Shown here in pieces: positions 56,258 through 64,000 of a stretch of 64,000 bases of DNA. Each line of letters opens with the position of its first letter. Position 1 is the stretch's first letter. The DNA is from Psococerastis gibbosa (taxonomy: Eukaryota; Arthropoda; Insecta; Psocodea; Psocidae). Below the pieces are notes generated by a model. It searched no databases. It saw only the letters and a program-made list of their open reading frames with translations, and was not told the DNA's origin. The position numbers were made by a program, and so were the translations under genes. The DNA lies in the NCBI GenBank assembly GCA_963971405.1, contig OZ020484.1, positions 25,420,001-25,484,000 on the forward strand, read 5' to 3'.

Positions 56258-56447
56258 AATGTGTAGAGTAGTAAATTAAAAAACGTTTGCACAATTTCCA
56301 TAAAAAATATACATCTATAATAAAATACAGTTACAGCTGTTTCGGTCTGATGATAGTGTCACACCGATACAGCGGTAACTGTATTTTATTAAATATATTT
56401 TTTGTGGAAATTGTGCAAAAGTTGTTTAAATTACTACTCTACGCATT
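56258..56447. repeat. 190-bp palindrome with hammerhead-core-like centre
   Basis: The arms 'gtagagtagtaaatt', 'tttgcacaatttcca', 'taataaaatacagttac' on the left pair with their complements on the right. The centre reads 'ttcggtctgatgatagtgtc' then 'acaccgatacagc': CTGATGA (56347-56353), a T, a short GTG/CAC hairpin, then GATAC where the hammerhead consensus has GAAAC. The mirror arm retains 'gctgtttcgg'. So the motif is decayed but laid out like the palindrome at 48.7 kb. Confidence 0.6.
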
Positions 56448-57360
56448 AGTTGGTGCATATATAGCAATATTAAATTACTTACTTACTTGCCAACGCCCAC
56501 CCTTGGCAGGTTTGCGATTCGGTCAAGTTTAAGAGGGATATCTCCCCGAATGAAATAATAAATTGACTTGGGTATGTATTCAGGCAACTCGGGAACTGTC
56601 ACAAGTTGTAGTTAGATTATTTGACTTTTTATTTATTTATTCGAAGCAACCCTAAACTACATTTCAAAATACAGTGCAATCAAAAAAGTTGCTGTAAAGG
56701 AGTATTTCAAAAAACACAAGTGAGAAGACCCTGTAGACAATGATAAGTTTTACTTCGAGGAAGCGGTAAAATAAAGAACCAGAAAACTGAGCGAAGAAAT
56801 AAAGTAAGTAAATGACTTGGGGAAAGAGGTGAGAAGTCGGTTAGAATGGGGGTAGATAGATAGTAAGGGGCAGGGGGAAAGGGTAGCTACGCAATCCAAT
56901 GAAATAAACCTCTCAAAAGTTTTCGACGACGGATGAAATATGTGAGCAATCTAGTTAAAACAGGCGGGATAGCAATAAATCTTGGATGATACCTACATTG
57001 GTCTAGTGTTGCGTTTTTTTCCTGGAATCGGCCACTTTTTCAAACTGTTCATCTGGAAGAAATATACGAACAATGGATGTGTTATACTGGATAAAAGCTA
57101 CCAATTGGATTTATGACTTGAGTAACAAAGGCGTCATCATTTTGGTCAGCAGTTCCTCTCTTGTTACTCTTTATCATTAGTTTTTATTTTATTTTAATTT
57201 CAAAGGTTTTTCACTTCAATTTTCTCCTGATGTAGCTACCTAATTCGGGCTTAAAGTTATAACAAAGGTGCAATTACAGTGTGTTCATAATGAGAACACT
57301 AAAACATAAAATAAGGTTTAATAAGGTTTCACAAAATATAGAGCAGCATTTCTTCTTCAT
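56448..57360. other. Unassigned stretch
   Basis: No gene identified. Confidence 0.4.
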
Positions 57361-57780
57361 GAGGCGGGGATTCCACCGACCGGTAGTTGTACCTGACTAC
57401 TTGCAGCTAGGGCTAAATACAAAAACGGTGACGTGGTAGCAGACATTCAAGACTTAGGCGGGGTTTCCACCGACCTCGCATTGCAGAAAGCAAATGACAT
57501 TGACGGAAATGTTTGTTTTCCTCTATGCCATAGTTTAAATTGATCAATAATCGTACAGTAAAATCATAAACAAACAAACTAATATTAAAAAATGGCGTCA
57601 TGGGATATGTTAAGTACAAACATTTTAATAGATTACTATAAAAAGAAAAATTCTAATTTCCGTCAATGTCATTTGCATTCTGCAATGCGATGTCGGTGGA
57701 ACCCCGCCTAAGTCTTGAATGTCTGCTACCACGTCACCGTTATTGTATTTAGCCCTAGCCGGTCGGTGGAATACCCGCCT
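57361..57780 (+). mobile_element. MITE with concentric TIRs, family A copy 4
   Basis: Outer TIR 'ggcggggattccaccgaccg' (with a 23-base insertion after it) pairs with 'cggtcggtggaatacccgcc' at the right edge. Inner TIR 'ggcggggtttccaccgacct' pairs with its complement near 57685-57708. The core is the same as copies 1-3, with 'ttgatcaataatcg'. It lies about 1.2 kb from copy 3 in opposite orientation. Confidence 0.8.
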
Positions 57781-57904
57781 TATTATATCTCATTTATGGT
57801 TCTACGATTGGTATTTCCTTTTGTGAAATATGAATGTTTACACCCGTTAAATGTTTTTCCCTTTAAAACCGTAGTACTAATCATTTAAACTTACAACTGG
57901 GCAA

Positions 57905-58112
57905 GCTTCTTCGTCTTCTTCTTCTTCTTCTCCTTCCCTCTTAGTGCCGCGTGGGGGGGGGGGGGTCGCCCGAACCCATTTCCTGAACTCGCCACCGTCG
58001 GACGTTAACGCCTTGAGTTCGGCCATTGTTTTCGCTCTTTCTCCGGTGAGTTGTTCAATCCTTTCCTCGAGGGTTGTCCTCGGTCTGCCGATGGGTCTTC
58101 TTCCTTTTGTTC
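57905..58112 (-). pseudogene. LINE C-terminus and 3' tail, copy 2
   Basis: The minus strand reads RRPIGRPRTTLEERIEQLTG, ERAKTMAELKALTSDGGEFR and KWVRATPPPPRGTKREGEEE, ending in a (GAA)n tail at 57907-57925. It matches the relic at 16.4 kb in frame and tail. The P-rich run corresponds to a G tract (57953-57966) that also lies in the other copy, so the homopolymer is part of the family's coding end. Truncated upstream at about 58112, where a family F fragment begins. Confidence 0.65.
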
Positions 58113-58265
58113 TCAAAAATCATGTCTCGGGACCAATTTATTTATTTTGGGCCAACCCAATTTTGGGGGGAAAACTCCAAAAAACAGCTAAAAAAAAATA
58201 TTTTTTACAAAAACGACCCGGCACTCTTGTTACAGAATGCTCGTCAACTCTTACAAAATTATGAT
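58113..58265 (+). repeat. Family F repeat, copy 4 (partial)
   Basis: 'tcatgtctcgggaccaattt', 'gggccaacccaattttgggg' and 'aaaaaacagct' match the 3' part of family F. Directly abuts the LINE relic. Confidence 0.45.
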
Positions 58266-59349
58266 TAAAGTTTCTTAAAACGAAACACTAATTTACGCAT
58301 TATTAGGCTAACTGAAAGCTGAGATTTGCATTTTTACTCTTACTAACGCATTCAAAAGAAATGGAAAAGTTGAAAAAGTGACCAAGTTTTCCGGTCTTTT
58401 CTCAACTTTGGCAGAATGGGATTTGATTGGCTATGAAAAAGAAATCAAAAAGTGAAAATCTTTAATTTTAGAAGCTGTTACAAACATCATAATTCTTTCC
58501 TTTCCTATGGAGAATGGCCATTTCACTTTTAATTTTATTTAATTTCGCTCCTATTATTTATATTTCAATATGCCAAAAGGATTTACAATAATATAGTGTA
58601 GCTTAAAATACACTATGCATGGACATACGTCATTCATTCTTTTATACATTTATAATATGGTCATAACAATGTCTGCAATGGTAAATTATCAGGTGCTAAA
58701 AGTTGAGTAACTGTACTGACTTACTGTGTTAATTGTATGAGTGGGCCGAAAGGCCCAAAATTCGCACATATGGAAATTAAAGACAATTTTCATTCTTTCT
58801 TTCTTCTTTTGAATTATGTAATTGCAGTAGACCTAATATATAAAGCTTCGACAAGAAAAGTTACGAAAGTAAAGAATTTCTTTTATGCCTATCTGCAAAA
58901 AAAGAGCTACAGTAGGTCATTAGGAAAGGGAAAAATCAGTTCTTTGTCAGTGTGGAGGATGTAGCCAGGTAATAAATTAGTGTTCGAGATTTCAAAAAGG
59001 ACAAAAGAGGAAAATCGGAGGCAAAATCGGCAAGAAAAATACGCCCACTCTAGCCTGCGGAGAAGAAGCAACCCTTTCAGATTCCATGTCCACTACCAGC
59101 ACCACCAAACAACGAGAGATCCTTAATCTGGGATATTTACGACGGGAATTTATGGCAATTTCCACTGCTGGCAACATCGACGGAAAAAAATCGTAAACTT
59201 CATGAGGCATTATACCTTTTACCTTACTGACTAGTGGGACTCCCCAAGAATAAGTTTTAAAAACAATTTAATTAAAACTAAAGCTTCTGAATAGGACATG
59301 AGTAGTATGTTTGTCGTATTCCTAGTGTTCTAAGGAAAGTGTATCTACA
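58266..59349. other. Unassigned stretch with a retroposon tail at 58.77 kb
   Basis: 'ggaaattaaagacaattttc' followed by (TTTC)n at 58768-58806 is shared with 44.9 kb. Otherwise no gene. Confidence 0.4.
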
Positions 59350-59367
59350 TTAGGTTAGGTTAGGTAG
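59350..59367 (+). repeat. Short (TTAGG)n array
   Basis: Three consecutive TTAGG units plus a partial one. TTAGG is the ancestral arthropod telomere repeat. At this length it may be chance or a micro-interstitial site. Confidence 0.5.
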
Positions 59368-59577
59368 ATATTAAGACTTCTAGCACGTCTATTAACTTGT
59401 ACGTTAAACTTGCGTTTAAACTTGGGCAATCCATAAAAGTCAGGAATGGATGACTTCGTTAGATTATTGGTCACCCATTTACCCACGAGTTGAAACTAAC
59501 GATGAACGTTATATAAGTGCCCTCCCCCCCTCCCGAAGTGGGAAAATGTAAGACGAAATTAACTAAGGTGAGTTGTT
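59368..59577. other. Short unassigned gap
   Basis: Contains a C-rich patch at 59522; no feature identified. Confidence 0.4.
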
Positions 59578-59805
59578 TTCAAATAAATAAATCTTGACTT
59601 TTGGTTGTTCTATTACTAAGTCGACCTATCGGAGTTAGGACTGAGAAGCCCTCTCTTACACTCAACTAGGATGACCCAGGATCGCCTGCTTTACATGCCC
59701 TTCGAAGCATAGCCAGAAAATGAAGCCAGTGTGTGACTCGAAACAAAAACCTTTCGGGTGAAAGTCAGAGTCTGTACCACTACTCTACAGGTCCTGACAG
59801 GTTTT
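59578..59805 (-). mobile_element. tRNA-derived SINE, family S copy 3 (full length)
   Basis: The most complete copy. On the minus strand it has the A-box region 'gtagagtagtggtacagact', the 'ctttcacccgaaaggttttt' arm, a decayed B box (GTTTCGAGTCA), the full body and, at the left, a 'gtcaagatttatttattt' tail. The mutated B box makes it transcriptionally inert by prediction. Confidence 0.85.
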
Positions 59806-60680
59806 TAGACGAGATTAGAACCCCATCGCTCTATTATTTTTTTTCACATTCGACACGGAACTTTTCAAGGAGCACATTATCGGGAAAAAAGACGAGAAAG
59901 GCCACTTTGTATTTACAGGCCAGTTATATTGAAATATTGAAAAATTCAAGGACCTCCGTTGCTTGATCGACATATCTAGGCCGTATTGGGCAGTCCCCCA
60001 TCAGCAGATCCTTCATTGACACCATTAACTGTAAAACATGGCTGCAGTGTCCACACAATGCTAAATGTGCCCACCAAAGAACGTTGTACGTGACATAATG
60101 GTTATAACTGGTGAAAACCGATCATCATTTTCACCCTCCCACCGTCACCTTGGCCTGGCCTCTCGTTTTTTTCTCCCATATATTTGCTTGTGATTGACAG
60201 CGCTAATGGGTTGATTAAAAGATACCGGAGGAGGAAATGTGAGGGGAATTTGGGAATTTTGGGGAAAATGCTGATCCCCATTTGCAAAAAACTTTTATCC
60301 CAATTCATTTATTTTATTTCACCAGCCTATAATTTTTTTATTCATTACTGCTGAAAGCTCGGGGTAATGTTTCGTAGGCTGGGGAAAACATTCAAAGCTT
60401 TCATGATTCTATCTGACAACCTACTGTATAATATATTGGATGATGCTATTTCGGTTGTATTGAGGAGGTTACCACTTCAACCTAAGTTAGTTAAATTATT
60501 ATTATTTTTTTTTTTTTTTTTTTTAATTTTAGGCGCGGGACTCTTTCGAGTATTTGCGCCGGTCGGTGTGTGTGCGGAGGTGTTGACTGATTTGGTTAAT
60601 GTTGGTAGTTATGATTTAGGGTGGTTCTCTTGTGTTTGTCTACGGGTGTGAAGGTGTCTACAGAATTTATTATTGTTATA
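59806..60680. other. Unassigned stretch
   Basis: No gene. A T run of about 20 at 60507-60525 could be the poly(A) of a minus-strand retroposon, but no family is recognisable beside it. Confidence 0.4.
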
Positions 60681-60815
60681 AATAAATAAATAAATATTTA
60701 CTATTTTGTTCTATTACTAAGCCAACCTAGTGGAGTTAGGGCAATATAAAGTCCTCTCTTACACTCAACTAGGAAAGCCCGGGACCACCTGCTTTACATG
60801 CCCTCCGATGCATGG
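60681..60815 (-). mobile_element. SINE family S copy 4, cut by LTR element
   Basis: Starts at the left with the (AATA)n tail and reads 'gttctattactaagccaacc', 'cctctcttacactcaactag', 'ctgctttacatgccctccga' and 'tgcatgg', then stops abruptly at the first base of the LTR. The missing tRNA-like head should lie beyond the 3' LTR, outside the window. Confidence 0.85.
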
Positions 60816-60817
60816 TG

Positions 60818-60825
60818 TGACGTCA
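60818..60825 (+). promoter_or_regulatory. Perfect CRE/ATF site in the LTR
   Basis: TGACGTCA, the palindromic binding site for CREB/ATF-type bZIP factors, at the very start of the LTR. The same site is at 63339-63346 in the 3' LTR. Functional role inferred from sequence only. Confidence 0.5.
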
Positions 60826-61192
60826 GTATCTGTCACAGTAGGTTTTTTCCGGGTCGGTTTGCAAACCTTGGCAAGGTCTGCAAACATGATCTGGCTTGTG
60901 CATTTTGTCGCATCACTTCGGGTGTCGGTTGATGCATGTAGAACTTCAGGCTGTGTACCGTAGATGTCTAGGCCGCTTATGCTTATACATGGGCGAGACC
61001 GGCTTCTTACGGTGTACAGTCTGATTAATCTCTAACGGTCATCCGGAGGTGATAAAAAGGCAGCGACTGACAGTTACTGCGTCCAGTCTCATCCAACTTT
61101 TACCGTAAACGTTCTTTTATTTTTGACATATGTATTTTTTGATTCTTGACTCGCCAAAATCACTTTATTAGAAGATCTCCAAATTGTGAACG

Positions 61193-61199
61193 TATAAAA
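61193..61199 (+). promoter_or_regulatory. LTR TATA box
   Basis: TATAAAA (followed by GTG) in the LTR, in the orientation expected from the primer site and polypurine tract. The equivalent is at 63714-63720. No clear initiator is seen at the expected +31 distance. Confidence 0.6.
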
Positions 61200-61581
61200 G
61201 TGTATAGTGATTATTAGATATAATTGTGAGTGAACTTCAAGAATGAATTTCATGTGAACGCAGTAATGGGGCGGTGAGCGAGGGCTCCCCCCCAATCATG
61301 CTGATCCAGTACTCAGAGCTGAGCGCATCGGGCCATTGCCCCTCGCGCCCCTTTCGACGGTTACCAGGGACCTCTACACTGTCAATCCAGCCGAGTTACC
61401 AAACTGGCACAAGTGCGTGATATCCCACTTATAGAGTAAGTCCGCTATATGTGAATAATATAATGTACAACCATGTTTACCTACGATATTTCTTATTAAT
61501 TAGCAGAATGACCTATCCGTAGCTAGTCGGATGCTTGAGGAGATTTTAGAGTCAGTTCAAGAGAAATCTCCACAAGAAAAA

Positions 61582-61593
61582 TGGCGCCCAACG
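61582..61593 (+). promoter_or_regulatory. Primer binding site, tRNA-Lys type
   Basis: TGGCGCCCAACG, 8 bases after the inferred LTR end. TGGCGCCCAAC is the familiar tRNA-Lys-complementary primer site of many Gypsy-class elements. Confidence 0.8.
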
Positions 61594-63317
61594 TAAATTT
61601 TTTTTTTAAACTTGATTAATGGTTTTTGATAGATAATGTTTCTGTGTTGCAGTTTTATTTTTCTCTTGCATTTTGCCACTTACGGCTAATTCGGATTGTT
61701 CGCAATGTAACGTAATGATATTGTTCCTTGAATTTTTAATTGCACATGGTTTGCGGTCATATTTGTATAAGATAGTACTTTGCCATACGGTATGTTGTTC
61801 ATAAGATGCCTTGCACTAGGTTCATATTGTACAGTTTTTTTGGTGAGCTCTTTATTCACGTAACGCGTACGTAATTATTTCTCCCAAATTTGATACATGC
61901 ACATCTGGCGTGGGTCGATTGGTCACTGGCTAAAGTGCGACTTGAACGAATTTTCACTTGTTTCGGTGATGGAGAATGCTGTTAGTGGATGGTTTCTTAT
62001 ATTGGGATCTGCCGCAGTTTGGTGTCTTCTTAGGTAATCTGGTGTAACTCTTAATTGAAATTTTTCCTAAGGTGTCGGGAGTGCCTATGCGAGCCATGGG
62101 TTTGGGCTTGTCTTATTAGGTTGCCTCCTGTCAACTGCTACATGTGTGAGCAGGTTCGTTTTTGTCAGCTGTTAGTGCAGTAACGTGTATACTTTACTGA
62201 GAAACTAGGCGTAATTTTTTTCTTTTGTTTTATTTTTCTCTCTAATTGGGTAAGTTTTTCATGTACGTTAATTTCTGCCAGTATATTGTCGTGGGCATTG
62301 CCAGCCGACAATTGGCTACTGAGATTATTGTATATCTAGATTCTACTTCCTGATTGACTCTTGCCTACTATGAGAATTAATGTGTGGTTTGTTTTTTTTC
62401 ATTACACGTACACGTACCCTTTTACACCGTTAATTTGCTCTAGGCGGAGTGTTGGGTTAGAATGTTAAACTGAGGCCCATAGGGGGGTTAGGTAGAGTTA
62501 CATAGGTTACCTACATACTGTATACGTACAGGTTGGCGTGGTTTAGGTTGAGTGTTTTATATAGGTTGGTGTTTGGATGGACTGGTTATTGTTTTGGGGT
62601 TAGGGCGAGTGCCCGCCTTACCTATTTTATGAAAATTGTAGCCTTGGCTCATGTGACATTTTTAAATTCTTGACTGGTCGTTCTTCTCTTTGGGTTGTTT
62701 CAATATGCTTGGTAACCTATTTGGTTGTGTAGATGACAAGAGTTCGGTTTCCTTTTTGTTTACAGGTTCCCTAGAAGTATGTTTGTATCTGGTTAAAGTT
62801 CCCCTGGGGACCCCAGATTGTGAATGGTGCCCCCTCTTGCTTCCTCGGTGGTTGAGCCGGGCAGTTTTGACCTGTTGTATCACACCTTGGGTATGTTTGT
62901 AGCGGGTTCGCCTGAACTTTCAGTGAGATACCTCCTCTAGTTTTGGTTCCATTGGTTGTCGAGCCTGGCAGTTTTGGCCTGTTGTATCACGCCATGGACG
63001 ACTAGTAGCAGGCTCGTCTGATTTGTCAGTGACGCTGTTTGAGATGTTGGTACTGATGGAACTCTGGTTTTCCTGTTCAACTTGTATGTTTGCTTGTGTG
63101 AATGAGTCTTGTGGTTCTCTGAAATGTATGTCATTGGTTTCCTTTTTATTTATTTATATCTCTTGTCACCTCAGAACCCGACTCTGTATTTTTCTTGGTA
63201 TCGTATACCCGATTGCTCCTTAATGATTGAATTGTAACATGTACCCTAATCTGTGTCTGACTTGCAGAACTGTTTATTATTTTTTGGTCTTCTTTCTCTC
63301 TCCTTTCGCTTTTTTTT
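61594..63317 (+). other. Internal region of the LTR element, non-coding
   Basis: About 1.7 kb, T- and G-rich on the plus strand, with only short frames and no retroviral-type motif (no CCHC, DTG, YxDD or integrase pattern). It contains a 107-bp-period imperfect duplication at 62830-62935 and 62937-63042, each with 'cagttttg(a/g)cctgttgtat' and 'ggttcgcctga' or 'ggctcgtctga'. The length suits a LARD/TRIM-like non-autonomous element carrying packaging signals only. Confidence 0.7.
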
Positions 63318-63336
63318 GGGGGGGGGGGGGATATTC
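63318..63336 (+). promoter_or_regulatory. Polypurine tract
   Basis: Thirteen G then 'atattc' immediately before the 3' LTR. Position and purine content fit the plus-strand primer of an LTR retrotransposon; an all-G tract is unusual and may be slippage-expanded. Confidence 0.65.
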
Positions 63337-64000
63337 TGTGACGTCAGTATCTGTCACAGTAGGTTTTTTCCGGGTCGGTTTGCAAACCTTGGCAAGGTCT
63401 GCAAACATGATCTGGCTTGTGCATTTTGTCGCATCACTTCGGGTGTCGGTTGATGCATGTAGAACTTCAGGCTGTGTACCGTAGATGTCTAGGCCGCTTA
63501 TGCTTATACATGGGCGAGACCGGCTTCTTACGGTGTACAGTCTGATTAATCTCTAACGGTCATCCGGAGGTGATAAAAAGGCAGCGACTGACAGTTACTG
63601 CGTCCAGTCTCATCCAACTTTTACCGTAAACGTTCTTTTATTTTTGACATATGTATTTTTTGATTCTTGACTCGCCAAAATCACTTTATTAGAAGATCTC
63701 CAAATTGTGAACGTATAAAAGTGTATAGTGATTATTAGATATAATTGTGAGTGAACTTCAAGAATGAATTTCATGTGAACGCAGTAATGGGGCGGTGAGC
63801 GAGGGCTCCCCCCCAATCATGCTGATCCAGTACTCAGAGCTGAGCGCATCGGGCCATTGCCCCTCGCGCCCCTTTCGACGGTTACCAGGGACCTCTACAC
63901 TGTCAATCCAGCCGAGTTACCAAACTGGCACAAGTGCGTGATATCCCACTTATAGAGTAAGTCCGCTATATGTGAATAATATAATGTACAACCATGTTTA
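63337..64000 (+). repeat. 3' LTR (truncated by window end)
   Basis: 664 bp that match 60816-61479 without a difference in the segments I compared. The last 95 bp predicted from the 5' LTR lie outside the window. Confidence 0.9.

Larger units (their letters stand above)
60816..61574 (+). repeat. 5' LTR
   Basis: Begins TGTGACGTCAG and probably ends CTCCACA at 61574, giving the usual TG...CA ends and in fact a 4-bp inverted TGTG/CACA. Contains a TATA box and a perfect CRE. The right edge is inferred from the position of the primer site 8 bases further on, because the second LTR runs off the window before that point. Confidence 0.85.
60816..64000 (+). mobile_element. Non-autonomous Ty3/Gypsy-like LTR retrotransposon, incomplete at window end
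   Basis: Two direct repeats start at 60816 and 63337 (offset 2521) and appear identical from 60816-61479 against 63337-64000 in every segment I compared. A tRNA-Lys-type primer site follows the first, and a G-rich polypurine tract precedes the second. The predicted internal region is about 1.76 kb, with no gag, protease, reverse transcriptase or integrase, so it must be mobilised in trans. LTR identity indicates a recent insertion. It sits in a SINE. The 3' LTR should end about 95 bp past the window (near 64095 in window numbering). Confidence 0.9.

Noticed and set aside
59350..59367. Telomere or subtelomere position
   Set aside because: Only about three TTAGG units; far too short to infer a telomere.
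62662..63134. Minus-strand frames in the LTR element as a possible antisense gene
   Set aside because: Two short frames resemble each other because of the 107-bp internal duplication; no protein features.
1..64000. CRISPR arrays, operons, bacterial ribosome binding sites and rRNA genes
   Set aside because: No regularly spaced short repeats, no tightly packed genes and no conserved rRNA segments; the window is eukaryotic repeat-rich DNA.

Overview
This window looks like a transposon-dominated, AT-rich intergenic stretch of an invertebrate genome, most likely an arthropod. The evidence is the mix of retroelements (non-LTR retrotransposon coding relics, tRNA-derived SINEs, LTR elements primed by tRNA-Lys and tRNA-Arg) with many terminal-inverted-repeat (TIR) elements, plus a short TTAGG array at 59350 (the arthropod telomere unit). 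Nothing looks bacterial or plant. I cannot place it to order. I find no intact host protein-coding gene, rRNA or functional tRNA gene. The convincing coding-type signals are C-terminal relics of retrotransposon proteins.

Layout. 0.8-5.3 kb: LINE C-terminal relic, a copy of mid-repetitive family B, a hAT-like element with exact 8-bp target duplications, and a tRNA-derived SINE. 6.6-10.7 kb: TIR elements of families A, J and C, and a second copy of the hAT-like element of 2.7 kb. 11-15 kb: three family B copies, two family F repeats and two abutting hAT-like MITEs. 16-23.5 kb: LINE 3' end plus long-TIR MITEs. 25.3-26.2 kb: a relic LTR with a tRNA-Arg-type primer site, and a hAT-like MITE. 27-32.4 kb: paired MITEs, a promoter-like TATA/initiator pair, a MITE with concentric TIRs, and a three-layer nest (SINE in LINE in family B). 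32.9-43.3 kb: MITEs, two LINE C-terminal relics, SINEs. 46-49.8 kb: three long palindromes, one carrying hammerhead-core-like motifs in both arms, and a SINE with 13-bp target duplications. 51-58.3 kb: RTE-like reverse transcriptase relic, hAT-like MITEs, a second long palindrome with a hammerhead-core-like centre, two more concentric MITEs, another LINE 3' end. 59.5-64 kb: SINEs, and a young non-autonomous Ty3/Gypsy-like LTR retrotransposon inserted into a SINE; its visible LTR sequence appears identical over 664 bp and the window ends inside its 3' LTR.

There is no operon-like cooperation here. The logic is insertion history: autonomous LINEs would have supplied machinery for the SINEs, absent hAT and PIF/Harbinger-like transposases would have moved the MITEs, and several insertions can be ordered by nesting. 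Family letters are my own labels from comparing copies within this window; none has been compared with a repeat database.
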